From: Pseudomonas fragi
GTDB taxonomy: Bacteria > Pseudomonadota > Gammaproteobacteria > Pseudomonadales > Pseudomonadaceae
Assembly (NCBI RefSeq): GCF_025426255.1
Contig: NZ_CP104861.1
Location: 4,092,001-4,156,000, forward strand
Length of the DNA stretch: 64,000 nucleotides
Reading direction: 5' to 3'
Each line of letters begins with the position of its first letter. The first letter of the stretch is position 1. The notes under the pieces were generated by a model. The model was not told the origin of the DNA. It did no database searches and saw only the letters and a list, made by a program, of their open reading frames with translations. The translations under genes and the position numbers were made by a program. This document shows, piece by piece, positions 1 through 9,045 of the stretch.

Positions 1-455
1 GTCTCGGCTTCTTCAGTGTTGCCACTGATCAGCGCAACACCTATCTCGCCCTCTTTCGCTGCCGAAAGCATGATCAGGCCTGCAGCAGCCTCGGCTACCC
101 ACTCGCGCTCAATGATCACCTGGCCATTGCGCTGACCATCGATGTAACCACGGGAGATCAGCTCGGTGAGGTTGCGATAACCCAAAGGGTTCATCGCCAA
201 CAGACTGATACGACTCAGCGGGTTTTCCGGGTCCTTGTTCGACAACCACAGATCCGCGCCACTGATCGGCTTGATCCCGCCGCCCATGGCCGCTTTGTAG
301 AATTTGACCAGGGAGCACATGTTGTTCTGATCGGTCACCGCGACAGCGGGCATATTCATGCCGGCCAGGGTTTTGATCAGCGGTTTGATCCGCACCAGGC
401 CATCGACCAGGGAGTATTCAGTGTGCAGGCGCAGGTGAACGAATGAAGCCGGCAT
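1..455 (-). CDS. dnaE: DNA polymerase III alpha subunit, N-terminal part (runs off the window)
   Basis: This is the replicative polymerase catalytic subunit; only the first 151 or so codons are visible. Reading the minus strand from the ATG at 455 gives MPASFVHLRLHTEYSLVDG, the start of the PHP domain, followed by VTDQNNMCSLVKFYKAA, both typical of bacterial DnaE. It lies at the end of the lpx cluster, 78 bp after rnhB, the usual gammaproteobacterial order, and a hairpin sits in the gap. Identification by family recognition is secure; the rest of the gene lies before position 1. Confidence 0.95.
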   Translation of the reverse strand, partial: MPASFVHLRLHTEYSLVDGLVRIKPLIKTLAGMNMPAVAVTDQNNMCSLVKFYKAAMGGGIKPISGADLWLSNKDPENPLSRISLLAMNPLGYRNLTELISRGYIDGQRNGQVIIEREWVAEAAAGLIMLSAAKEGEIGVALISGNTEEAE

Positions 456-478
456 GGTGATCCTGTCTATAAGCTTTG

Positions 479-512
479 AGAAACAACAAGGCCCGGATTG
501 TACCGGGCCTTG
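479..512 (-). terminator. Hairpin between rnhB and dnaE, possible attenuator
   Basis: Arms CAAGGCCCGG (487-496) and CCGGGCCTTG (503-512) pair perfectly around a 6-nt loop. On the minus strand the stem is followed by TTGTTTCTC, a weak U-tract. It could partly terminate transcripts from the lpx operon before dnaE. Activity is inferred only from the structure. Confidence 0.55.
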
Positions 513-533
513 GCAAAAACATCAGCCTTGCGG

Positions 534-1166
534 CTAAACCTTGGCGAGACCTTCAAGGGCCTCATAGGCACGACGCACCGGACCAAACGAACGCCGGTGA
601 ATGGGTGTCGGGCCAAGACGCTCAAGGGCTTCGAGGTGCACCGGTGTTGGGTAACCCTTGTGACCGCCGATACCATAGCCCGGATACTGCAACTCAAATG
701 CAGCCATTTCACGGTCACGGCTGACCTTGGCCAGAATCGACGCCGCCGCAATCGCCGGAACCTTGCTATCGCCTTTAACAACGGCTTCAGCAGGCATTGC
801 CAACTTGGGGCAGCGATTACCGTCGATCATCGCCAGTTTAGGGGTAATGCTCAGCCCTTCGACTGCACGCTGCATGGCTAGCATGGTGGCGTGCAAAATA
901 TTCAGCTCGTCGATCTCTTCGACTTCGGCCCGAGCAATACACCAGCTCAGGGCTTTTTCACAGATTTCGTCATAAAGTTTTTCACGACGCGCTTCGGTGA
1001 GTTTTTTCGAATCGTTGAGCCCGACGATGGGCCGATTGGGGTCAAGAATAACGGCAGCAGTCACCACGGCGCCACACAGTGGGCCGCGACCCACCTCATC
1101 GACACCGGCAACAAGGTCTTCGACCAGATTGAAGTCCAATCCGATTTGCATGGTTACTTTACTCAC
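534..1166 (-). CDS. rnhB: Ribonuclease HII
   Basis: RNase HII cleaves RNA in RNA-DNA hybrids and starts removal of misincorporated ribonucleotides. The motif GVDEVGRGPL (residues 21-30, acidic residues D23 and E24) and a later acidic residue in MIDGN (D115) fit the metal-binding site. Length is 210 residues if translation starts at the GTG at 1166, which overlaps the lpxB stop codon by 4 bases. An ATG at 1151 (MQIGLDFNL) is an equally plausible start and gives 205 residues. The gene is translationally close-coupled to lpxB. Confidence 0.95.
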   Translation of the reverse strand: MSKVTMQIGLDFNLVEDLVAGVDEVGRGPLCGAVVTAAVILDPNRPIVGLNDSKKLTEARREKLYDEICEKALSWCIARAEVEEIDELNILHATMLAMQRAVEGLSITPKLAMIDGNRCPKLAMPAEAVVKGDSKVPAIAAASILAKVSRDREMAAFELQYPGYGIGGHKGYPTPVHLEALERLGPTPIHRRSFGPVRRAYEALEGLAKV

Positions 1167-2293
1167 TTGGATTGTGCAATCAGGTCCAGTACCGCTTTGG
1201 CGGCCTGATTGGAAGCGTCGAGGCGCAATGTGCGATGAATCTCGTCAAAGCCGCGAGTCTGCTCTTCACCGCCGTCCAGCAGGGGCAGCAGGGTCTGGGC
1301 CAGGGCTTCAGGCGTCGCAGCGTCCTGCAACAGCTCGGGCACCAGCATCCGCTGAGCCAGCAAGTTGGGCAGCGACACGTACGGACTTTTGACCAGGCGC
1401 TTGAGAATCCAGAACGTCAACCGAGCCAGGCGATAAGCCACCACCATCGGCCGCTTGTAGAGCAAGGCTTCCAGCGTGGCAGTGCCGGATGCAATCAGCA
1501 CCGCATCGCAGGCTGCCAGTGCCAGGTGTGATTGACCATCAAGCAAGGTCAGCGGCAGGTCGCGCCCAACCAGCAACTGCTCGATTTGCTCACGGCGCGC
1601 GGCACTCGCACACGGCAATACAAAACGCACATCAGGCCGGGCTTCGCGGATTTTTTGCGCCGCATCGAGAAACAACCCACCAAGCTTGCCCACTTCACCG
1701 CCGCGACTACCGGGCATCAAAGCGACCAACGGCCCGTCAGGCAGACCCAGTTCAGCGCGAGCACCGGCTTTATCTGCTTCAAGTGGGATAGTGTCGGCCA
1801 GCGAGTGCCCGACGAAACGCACAGGTACGCCGTGCTCTTGGTAAAACTTGGCTTCAAAAGGCAACAGTGTGAGCATCAAATCGCAGCCTTCGCGAATTTT
1901 CAGCACGCGCTTCTGACGCCAGGCCCATACCGAAGGGCTGACGTAGTGCACGGTCTTGATTCCGGCACGGCGCAATTGAAGTTCAATATTGAGGGTAAAA
2001 TCAGGTGCATCAATACCGATAAACACATCGGGTTTTTCGGCAATCAATGTCTGAACCAAGAGCTTGCGGCGCTTGAGCAGCTCACGCAGACGCCCCAGCA
2101 CCTCAACCAGCCCCATCACCGACAAACGCTCCATCGGGAAGTAGGAGGTCATACCCTCTGCTTCCATCAACGGACCGCCAACGCCGATAAATTCGATATC
2201 AGAATGCTGAGCCTTGAGTGCCCGCATCAATCCCGAGCCCAAAATGTCGCCCGAGGCCTCCCCCGCTACCAGCGCGATACGCAATCTGGCCAT
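1163..2293 (-). CDS. lpxB: Lipid-A-disaccharide synthase
   Basis: LpxB joins UDP-2,3-diacylglucosamine and lipid X to form the beta-1,6 disaccharide of lipid A at the inner face of the cytoplasmic membrane. The N-terminal motif GEASGD (residues 11-16) and the downstream PGSRGGEV segment are family signatures of this GT19 enzyme. The 376-residue length is normal. It starts 2 bp after the lpxA stop and overlaps the following rnhB start, so it belongs to the lpxD-fabZ-lpxA-lpxB run. Confidence 0.97.
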   Translation of the reverse strand: MARLRIALVAGEASGDILGSGLMRALKAQHSDIEFIGVGGPLMEAEGMTSYFPMERLSVMGLVEVLGRLRELLKRRKLLVQTLIAEKPDVFIGIDAPDFTLNIELQLRRAGIKTVHYVSPSVWAWRQKRVLKIREGCDLMLTLLPFEAKFYQEHGVPVRFVGHSLADTIPLEADKAGARAELGLPDGPLVALMPGSRGGEVGKLGGLFLDAAQKIREARPDVRFVLPCASAARREQIEQLLVGRDLPLTLLDGQSHLALAACDAVLIASGTATLEALLYKRPMVVAYRLARLTFWILKRLVKSPYVSLPNLLAQRMLVPELLQDAATPEALAQTLLPLLDGGEEQTRGFDEIHRTLRLDASNQAAKAVLDLIAQSK

Positions 2294-2295
2294 GA

Positions 2296-3072
2296 CTAGC
2301 GCGTAATGCCGCGGGTGGAAGAGCGAATGGACTCAACAAACATGGCAACTTCAGGGAACAGCAGAGCAGGCTCGGCCAACTCGGCAAGTGCCTGATCAAC
2401 GGTCAGCCCCTGGCGGTAGACCACTTTATAGGCACGACGCAACGCATGAATGGCGTCATCACTGAAACCGCGACGGCGCATACCTTCGAAGTTCATGCTG
2501 CGGGCTTCGGCAGGGCTGCCGAACACAGTCACAAACGCAGGAACATCCTTGCCGATGGCGGTGCCCATGCCCGAAAAGCTGTGGGCGCCGATATGGCAAA
2601 ACTGATGAACCAGGGTAAAACCTGACAGGATCGCCCAATCGCCCATATGCACATGGCCCGCCAACGCTGAGTTGTTGACCAGAATGCAGTGGTTGCCAAT
2701 CACGCTGTCATGCCCGATATGGGCATAGGCCATCACCAGGTTGTGATCACCCAGCGTGGTCTCGGCACGGTCCTGAATGGTTCCTCGATGAATCGTCACA
2801 CCTTCACGAATAACGTTGTGATCACCGATAACCAGGCGAGTTTCCTCACCCTTGTACTTGAGATCAGGCGTGTCTTCGCCCACCGATGAAAACTGGTAGA
2901 TACGGTTGTGCTTACCGATTTTGGTTGGGCCCTTGAGAATCACATGCGGCCCAATCACTGTCCCCTCGCCGATTTCCACACCTGCGCCGACGATCGACCA
3001 AGGGCCGACCTCGACGTCGTCGGCCAATATGGCCGTCGGATCGATGATTGCGCGAGGGTCAATCAAACTCAT
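2296..3072 (-). CDS. lpxA: UDP-N-acetylglucosamine acyltransferase
   Basis: LpxA performs the first step of lipid A synthesis, 3-O-acylation of UDP-GlcNAc using hydroxyacyl-ACP. The protein consists of left-handed beta-helix hexapeptide repeats in its first 190 or so residues (for example IDPTAILADDVEVG), followed by a helical C-terminus. AYAHIGHD places His118 and His121 where the E. coli enzyme has His122 and catalytic His125. It has 258 residues, and its start overlaps the fabZ stop by 4 bases. Confidence 0.97.
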   Translation of the reverse strand: MSLIDPRAIIDPTAILADDVEVGPWSIVGAGVEIGEGTVIGPHVILKGPTKIGKHNRIYQFSSVGEDTPDLKYKGEETRLVIGDHNVIREGVTIHRGTIQDRAETTLGDHNLVMAYAHIGHDSVIGNHCILVNNSALAGHVHMGDWAILSGFTLVHQFCHIGAHSFSGMGTAIGKDVPAFVTVFGSPAEARSMNFEGMRRRGFSDDAIHALRRAYKVVYRQGLTVDQALAELAEPALLFPEVAMFVESIRSSTRGITR

Positions 3073-3509
3073 AGTTTGCGTTCCGCACAGATGATTTCAG
3101 CCGAGCATACCGGCTTGCCATCCACCGTGGCCTGACACTCGAACTTCCAGATGGAGCGCTTGCAGCTCACGAACTTGGCTTCAAGGATCAACTGATCACC
3201 CGGCAGCACAGGCTGACGGAAGCGCAGCTTGTCGGAGCCTACGAAGTAATACAGTGTGCCGTCAGCCGGCTTGAGATCCATCATCTTGAAGCCAAGAATG
3301 CCGGCAGCCTGAGCCATCGCTTCAATGATCAACACACCGGGCATGATCGGGTGCGCCGGGAAGTGGCCGTTAAAAAAAGGCTCATTGATGCTGACATTCT
3401 TGTAGGCACGAATGCGCTTGTTCTCGACATCCAGATCCACCACTCGGTCCACCAGCAGGAACGGGTAACGGTGGGGCAGATATTCGCGAATCTCGTTGAT
3501 GTCCATCAT
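3069..3509 (-). CDS. fabZ: 3-hydroxyacyl-[ACP] dehydratase
   Basis: FabZ dehydrates 3-hydroxyacyl-ACP in fatty acid elongation and competes with LpxA and LpxD for the same acyl-ACP pool. The hot-dog fold signature NGHFPAHPIMPGVL contains His49, and Glu63 in IIEAMAQAAG is the second catalytic residue. It has 146 residues, the usual size. Its co-transcription with lpxA and lpxD is the classical arrangement for balancing phospholipid and lipid A synthesis. The 141-bp gap before it (3510-3650) may carry a weak internal promoter, but I cannot define one. Confidence 0.97.
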   Translation of the reverse strand: MMDINEIREYLPHRYPFLLVDRVVDLDVENKRIRAYKNVSINEPFFNGHFPAHPIMPGVLIIEAMAQAAGILGFKMMDLKPADGTLYYFVGSDKLRFRQPVLPGDQLILEAKFVSCKRSIWKFECQATVDGKPVCSAEIICAERKL

Positions 3510-3650
3510 TTCGTGGGGAAGCCTGTAATAAAGATTGGGCGCGCGCGACTAAGGCGCGCTCCTCTAGCAAATCAAGGAAGCAAACCAGGGGTTCAGCACG
3601 CTTGATATGGAAATTGTATTAGCCTTTTGAAGAAGCTTTGCCGCCGGGGG

Positions 3651-4673
3651 TCACTTACCGACGCGCTTTTCCAGTTGTTTCAACCGTCTGGCAATGTCGT
3701 CCAGCTGACGAATACGTGCCGCACTCTTGCGCCACTCAGCGGCTGGTTGCATAGCCGTACCGGAAGAATAGGCGCCTGGCTCGGTAATCGAGTGGGTCAC
3801 CATCGTCATGCCAGTCAAGAACACATTGTCACAAATTTCAATATGCCCAACCAAACCGACACCACCCGCCAACATGCAGTGCTTGCCGATTTTAGTGCTA
3901 CCGGAAATCCCGACACAGGCGGCCATGGCCGTATGGTCACCCACCTGAACGTTGTGTGCGATCTGGATCTGGTTATCCAGCTTGACGCCATTACCGATCA
4001 GTGTGTCGGCCAAAGCACCGCGGTCGATGGCGGTATTAACACCGATTTCGACATCATCACCGATGGTTACACCACCGATTTGAGCGATCTTTTGCCAAAC
4101 ACCCTTCTCGTTGGCAAAGCCAAAACCCTCGCCACCCAGCACGGCACCCGACTGAATAACCACACGCTGACCGATGCGAACATCGTGATAAAGCGTCACA
4201 CGCGGAGCCAGCCAGCCGTCTTCGCCAATTACACAGCGAGCCCCGATAAAGCAATGAGGCCCGACCGTGACGCCAGCAGCGATGCGCGCACCGCTTTCGA
4301 TCACAGCAAAGGCACCAATGCATGCTGCAGGATCAACCACCGCGTCAGCAGCAATCACTGCCGTTGGATGAACGCCGGCAACCGCTTTGGGCTTGGGGTC
4401 AAACAGATGGGAAATTCGGGCATAAGCCAGATACGGATCGGGTACAACCAGCGCATCCCCGACATACTCCTCGGCGTCTGCAGCCTTGAGCAATACAGCC
4501 CCGGCATGGCAATCAACGAGGAATTTTCGGTATTGGGGGTTGGCCAGAAAGCTCAACTGAGCTGGGCCAGCCTCTTGTAAAGTGGCTAGCCCAGTGATTT
4601 CTTTCTCCGCAGAGCCACGCAGTGTGGCTCCAAGGAACTCGGCCAATTGGCCGAGTTTTATAGTCGCAGTCAT
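3651..4673 (-). CDS. lpxD: UDP-3-O-acylglucosamine N-acyltransferase
   Basis: LpxD adds the second hydroxyacyl chain, N-linked, to UDP-3-O-acyl-glucosamine. An N-terminal uridine-binding domain (residues 1-100) precedes hexapeptide repeats (VHPTAVIAADAVVD onwards). QIAHNVQVGDHT carries His240, matching the E. coli catalytic His239. It ends in a short amphipathic helix rich in Lys and Arg. At 340 residues it is normal for the family. It starts only 2 bp downstream of the skp stop codon. Confidence 0.97.
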   Translation of the reverse strand: MTATIKLGQLAEFLGATLRGSAEKEITGLATLQEAGPAQLSFLANPQYRKFLVDCHAGAVLLKAADAEEYVGDALVVPDPYLAYARISHLFDPKPKAVAGVHPTAVIAADAVVDPAACIGAFAVIESGARIAAGVTVGPHCFIGARCVIGEDGWLAPRVTLYHDVRIGQRVVIQSGAVLGGEGFGFANEKGVWQKIAQIGGVTIGDDVEIGVNTAIDRGALADTLIGNGVKLDNQIQIAHNVQVGDHTAMAACVGISGSTKIGKHCMLAGGVGLVGHIEICDNVFLTGMTMVTHSITEPGAYSSGTAMQPAAEWRKSAARIRQLDDIARRLKQLEKRVGK

Positions 4674-4675
4674 AA

Positions 4676-5179
4676 TTACTTCAGCTGATTCATGCGCTCG
4701 ATAACCTGGCGAGTGATGTCGTACTGAGGTTTGACATCAATCACAGCACCACGCTCGAACACCAGGTCAAAGGCGCCTTTCTTGATGACTTCTTCAACAG
4801 CGCTGTCCAGTTTTGGCTTCAGCTGTTTAAGCATTTCGCGGTCAGCAACGGCTTTGGCTTCGTTCAGCTCCTTGGATTGGAACTGGAAGTCACGGGCCTT
4901 TTGCTTGAATTCAAGTTCCAGGCGTTCACGTTCGCCCTGCTGCATTTTGTCGCCGCCCTTCACCAGACGATCCTGAATGCCTTTGGCGCTGCTTTCCAGG
5001 CTTTTGAGCTTGGTCAGTTGCGGGCCAAACTTCTTCTCGGCATCCACGGCATAACGCTTGGCTGCGTCCGACTCAAGCAATGCCATCTGATAGTTCAGTA
5101 CGGCAATTTTCATGTCGGCGAAAGCCGGGCCTGCCACTAGAACCGAAGCCAGGAGAACCAATTGAGTCAACTTACGCAC
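4676..5179 (-). CDS. skp: Periplasmic OmpH/Skp-family chaperone
   Basis: Skp holds unfolded outer-membrane proteins in the periplasm before delivery to the BAM complex. The 167-residue protein has a Sec signal peptide (residues 1-21, ending GPAFA before D). A long Lys/Gln/Glu-rich helical region follows (about residues 45-125), as expected for the trimeric tentacle structure. It lies between bamA and lpxD, the conserved position for this gene. Confidence 0.95.
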   Translation of the reverse strand: MRKLTQLVLLASVLVAGPAFADMKIAVLNYQMALLESDAAKRYAVDAEKKFGPQLTKLKSLESSAKGIQDRLVKGGDKMQQGERERLELEFKQKARDFQFQSKELNEAKAVADREMLKQLKPKLDSAVEEVIKKGAFDLVFERGAVIDVKPQYDITRQVIERMNQLK

Positions 5180-5223
5180 GATGCACTCCTAAAAAATCCG
5201 TTGTCTGTATCTAAGGTCAGGCT

Positions 5224-7572
5224 TTAGAAAGTCTGGCCGAGGGAGAATTGGAACACTTGAGTGTCTGCGTCATCCGGTTTCTTGATCGGCATGGCCAAGC
5301 TGAAGCTCAACGGGCCAAGCGCAGTTACCCAGGTCACGCCAACACCAACAGAACTGGCCATGTTACTAAAGCCGATATCGCAATCCTTGGTATCACCCTT
5401 GCAGTTGGTGTCGAACACGTTACCCACATCCCAGAACACGGAGGTACGCAGGGAGCGCTGGTCTTTCACAAACGGCATAGGGAACAGAACCTCTACACCA
5501 CCCTGGATCAGCACGTTACCACCAAACGGCAGCGGATCTTGATCCGGGTCCGCAATGGTGCCCGGATTTCTACCGGAGCTTGGAGTGCTGCGAGGGCCCA
5601 AGGCGCTGTCCTTGAAACCACGTACCGAGTTGAAACCACCAGCGTAGTAGTTCTCATAGAACGGCAGGCCAGCAGTCGAACCATAACCATCACCATAGCC
5701 CAACTCTGTGTGCAGACGCATGGTGTAGGTGTCGGTCAGTGGTTGGAACAGCTGAGCGCGATAATCAAGCTTGTAGAACTGCAGGTCACTGCCCGGAATC
5801 GTGGACTCAAGCACCAGACTCTGGGAACTGCCACGTGTTGGCAACACACCTTTGTTCAGAGTCGACTCGGACCAACCTACCGATGCCTTGAAGTTGAGGT
5901 ACTTGTCGCCTTCACGATTTACGAAGTCGAAAATTTCGTCAACGGTGTACTGACCGGTACTGATTTCATCCTGCTGCACTGTCAGACCGTAGGTCAGACG
6001 CGATGTATCACTGATCGGGTAGCCCATGGTGATACCAGCACCAAGGCTGTCCACCGAGTAGTTTGCTACGTCAACGTCCAGCTCTTTGTAGTCGGTTGTA
6101 CGGTAGAACGCGTTGTAACCTAGGCTCACACCATCAGCAGTCCAGTACGGATCAACATAGCTGAAGTTGTAGCGGCTCTGGTATTCGCTGCGCGTCAGGC
6201 CAATGCTGACCTTGTTACCCGTACCCAGGAAGTTGTTCTGGGTAATCGAGCCGCCAAGGATCAAACCGGCGCTCTGGGCAAAACCGACGCTGGCAGTGAT
6301 CGAACCCGACGCCTGTTCTTCAACTGCGTAGTTAACGTCAACCTGGTCGTCAGTACCTGGTACTGCCGGGGTTTCAACGTTGACTTCCTTGAAGAAGCCC
6401 AGGCGCTCAAGGCGAACCTTGGACTGATCAATCAGGTAGGTCGAAGCCCAGCCACCTTCCATCTGACGCATTTCGCGACGCAGCACTTCGTCGGCCGACT
6501 TGGTGTTGCCGCGGTAGTTGATGCGGTTTACGTAAGCACGCTTGCCCGGATCGACCACAAAAGTAATGGCAACAGTGTGATTCTCAGGGTTTGGCTGAGG
6601 CACGCCGTTGACGTTGGCGAAGGTGTAGCCTTCGTTACCCAGGCGACGGGTAATCAGCTCGGAAGTAGTGGTCATCAGCTTGCGCGAGAACACTTGGCCC
6701 GGCTGAACCAGCAGCAGCGACTTGATCTGATCTTCAGGAACCTTGAGGTCACCGCTCAGTTTCACTTCGCCGACGTTGTATTTTTCGCCTTCGTTCACGT
6801 TAACGGTGATGTAGACGCTTTTCTTGTCGGGCGTGATCGAGACCTGGGTCGAAGCGATATCCATATTGATATAGCCGCGATCGAGGTAGTAGGAGCGCAG
6901 ACGCTCAAGGTCACCCGACAGTTTTTCACGAGCGTACTTGTCGTCATTCTTGAAGAACGACAACCAGTTCGTGGTTTTCAGTTCGAACAGGTCAACCAGA
7001 TCCGATTCAGGGAAAACCGTATTACCCACCACGTTGATGTGCTGGATAGCGGCAACCGTGCCTTCGTTGATATTGACCTTCAAGGCAACGCGGTTACGCG
7101 GCTCGGGCACCACTTCGGTGTCTACCGTCGCCGAATAGCGGCCCTGGGCAACATACTGACGTTGCAGTTCGTTACGCACACCTTCAAGGGTGGCGCGCTG
7201 GAAAATCTCACCTTCGGCCAACCCCGACTGTTTAAGACCTTTCATCAGGTCATCAGTGGAGATCGCCTTGTTCCCGTCAATTGTGATGCTGGAGACGGAA
7301 GGACGCTCGACAACCGTGATAACAAGCACATTGCCATCACGACCCAGTTGGATATCCTGAAAGAACCCGGTTTTGAACAACGCACGAGTGGATTCCACCA
7401 AACGGCGGTCATCCGCTACCTCACCCACGTTCAGAGGCAACGCACCAAACACGCTACCGGCGGAAACCCGCTGGAGCCCGTTGACACGGATATCAGAGAT
7501 AGTGAAGGACTCGGCGTGAACTTCGGCGATCATCAGTACGGCGAGAACCGCAGTTAGCAGCAGACGTTTCAT
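5224..7572 (-). CDS. bamA: Outer-membrane protein assembly factor BamA
   Basis: BamA is the essential insertase for outer-membrane beta-barrels. I take the ATG at 7572 as the start because AGAAAGGA lies just upstream and it begins a clear signal peptide (MKRLLLTAVLAVLMIAEVHA); a TTG nine codons earlier is less likely. The 782-residue protein has five POTRA-like repeats (about residues 22-425), then the barrel. VRGF near residue 650 is the conserved lid-loop motif, and the C-terminus ends in QFSLGQTF, an aromatic-terminated beta signal. It is followed by skp after 44 bp. Confidence 0.98.
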   Translation of the reverse strand: MKRLLLTAVLAVLMIAEVHAESFTISDIRVNGLQRVSAGSVFGALPLNVGEVADDRRLVESTRALFKTGFFQDIQLGRDGNVLVITVVERPSVSSITIDGNKAISTDDLMKGLKQSGLAEGEIFQRATLEGVRNELQRQYVAQGRYSATVDTEVVPEPRNRVALKVNINEGTVAAIQHINVVGNTVFPESDLVDLFELKTTNWLSFFKNDDKYAREKLSGDLERLRSYYLDRGYINMDIASTQVSITPDKKSVYITVNVNEGEKYNVGEVKLSGDLKVPEDQIKSLLLVQPGQVFSRKLMTTTSELITRRLGNEGYTFANVNGVPQPNPENHTVAITFVVDPGKRAYVNRINYRGNTKSADEVLRREMRQMEGGWASTYLIDQSKVRLERLGFFKEVNVETPAVPGTDDQVDVNYAVEEQASGSITASVGFAQSAGLILGGSITQNNFLGTGNKVSIGLTRSEYQSRYNFSYVDPYWTADGVSLGYNAFYRTTDYKELDVDVANYSVDSLGAGITMGYPISDTSRLTYGLTVQQDEISTGQYTVDEIFDFVNREGDKYLNFKASVGWSESTLNKGVLPTRGSSQSLVLESTIPGSDLQFYKLDYRAQLFQPLTDTYTMRLHTELGYGDGYGSTAGLPFYENYYAGGFNSVRGFKDSALGPRSTPSSGRNPGTIADPDQDPLPFGGNVLIQGGVEVLFPMPFVKDQRSLRTSVFWDVGNVFDTNCKGDTKDCDIGFSNMASSVGVGVTWVTALGPLSFSLAMPIKKPDDADTQVFQFSLGQTF

Positions 7573-7647
7573 GAAGTCCTTTCTTATTCCAACTGGCAAT
7601 AAACAAACTGCCGCAAAATGCGGCAGATTCGCAATTCAGCGAAGCGT

Positions 7648-9000
7648 TTACAGACGACCCAGATCGTTGATCAAGGCAAGTAACATCACCCCGACCACCA
7701 AGCTGATCCCGATCTGCATTCCCCAACCCTGCACCCGATCCGACAAGGGACGACCACGCGCCCACTCGATCAGATAAAACAACAAATGCCCCCCATCCAG
7801 TACAGGTATGGGCAACAAGTTCAGAACCCCCAGGCTTATGCTCAGATAAGCCAGAAAATTCAAGAAATCCGCAACACCCGACTGGGCAGAAGCGCCCGCC
7901 ACTTTAGCAATGGTTATCGGTCCACTCAAGTTTTTTACCGAGAGCTCACCGAACAACATTTTCTTCAGCGAGTCGAGCGTCAATATGCTCATGGTCCAGG
8001 TGCGTTTTGCCCCTTCCCCGATTGCTGCGAGCGGGCCATAACTGACCTCCCGGATCATCGCTGGTGGCCAATCGACACCTTTGACCCCTGCCCCCAGGTA
8101 ACCCGTTGCCGCCTTGCCTTCACCGCGAGCTGCCAGCGTGACAGGTATCTCAACAGGCACGCCATCGCGTTCAACACGCAACACGACACGTGCATCCGGG
8201 CGCACACGAACCCAGTCAACAACCTGCTGCCAATCCTTGATGACCTGATCGTTCATGGCCAGCAGCTTGTCACCGGTTTTAAGCCCTGCGGCCTGCGCTG
8301 GACCTTTCGGGTCCAGCTCTGCCAGAACTGCCGGCAGCTCGGGACGCCACGGACGAATCCCCAAGGAGGTGATAGGGTCCGGCTCATCGGCACCCTTGAG
8401 CCAGTCTTTCAATACAAGTTGATGCGACGCTTGGGCAGAGGAGTCCGGCTCACGCACAACAACCTGCAGAGAGCCGCTTTCACCCAGACGTCGAACCAGT
8501 TGCAGATTGACGTTGGACCAGCCTGTCGTAGCCTCGCCATCAATGGAAACAATTTCCTGACCCGCGACCAAACCGGCTTGCGCCGCCAGGCTGCCGCTTT
8601 CAACCGCACCGATGACCGACCGCACTTGCTGGCTGCCCATCATGGCCAGCACCCAGAAGAACGCCATCGCCAGCATGAAGTTGGCTATCGGCCCGGCCGC
8701 GACAATGGCAATGCGCTGACCTACGGTTTTACGATTGAACGACTGATCGAGTTGATCGGCAGGCACTTCGCCTTCGCGCTCGTCGAGCATTTTAACGTAG
8801 CCACCCAACGGGATGGCTGCGACAACAAACTCGGTGCCCTGGCGATCATGCCAGCGCAATAGAGGCGTACCGAAGCCCACGGAGAAGCGCAGAACCTTGA
8901 CGCCACAACGGCGCGCCACCCAAAAGTGACCGAATTCATGAAAAGTGACCAGCACCCCCAATGCCACCAGGGTGCCAACAATCATATAGAGCGCACTCAT
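7648..9000 (-). CDS. rseP: Site-2 intramembrane zinc protease RseP (MucP)
   Basis: RseP makes the second, intramembrane cut in anti-sigma factors such as MucA, releasing AlgU. HEFGH (residues 21-25) in the first membrane helix and LDGGH near residue 400 in a C-terminal helix form the zinc site. Two PDZ domains lie between them (about residues 110-310), and four transmembrane segments are apparent. The 450-residue length is standard. The dxr-rseP-bamA order links envelope stress sensing with outer-membrane assembly. Confidence 0.97.
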   Translation of the reverse strand: MSALYMIVGTLVALGVLVTFHEFGHFWVARRCGVKVLRFSVGFGTPLLRWHDRQGTEFVVAAIPLGGYVKMLDEREGEVPADQLDQSFNRKTVGQRIAIVAAGPIANFMLAMAFFWVLAMMGSQQVRSVIGAVESGSLAAQAGLVAGQEIVSIDGEATTGWSNVNLQLVRRLGESGSLQVVVREPDSSAQASHQLVLKDWLKGADEPDPITSLGIRPWRPELPAVLAELDPKGPAQAAGLKTGDKLLAMNDQVIKDWQQVVDWVRVRPDARVVLRVERDGVPVEIPVTLAARGEGKAATGYLGAGVKGVDWPPAMIREVSYGPLAAIGEGAKRTWTMSILTLDSLKKMLFGELSVKNLSGPITIAKVAGASAQSGVADFLNFLAYLSISLGVLNLLPIPVLDGGHLLFYLIEWARGRPLSDRVQGWGMQIGISLVVGVMLLALINDLGRL

Positions 9001-9045
9001 CTACTTTCTCCGCGATTCTGTCCGGTTCCGGCAAGCACCACTTTT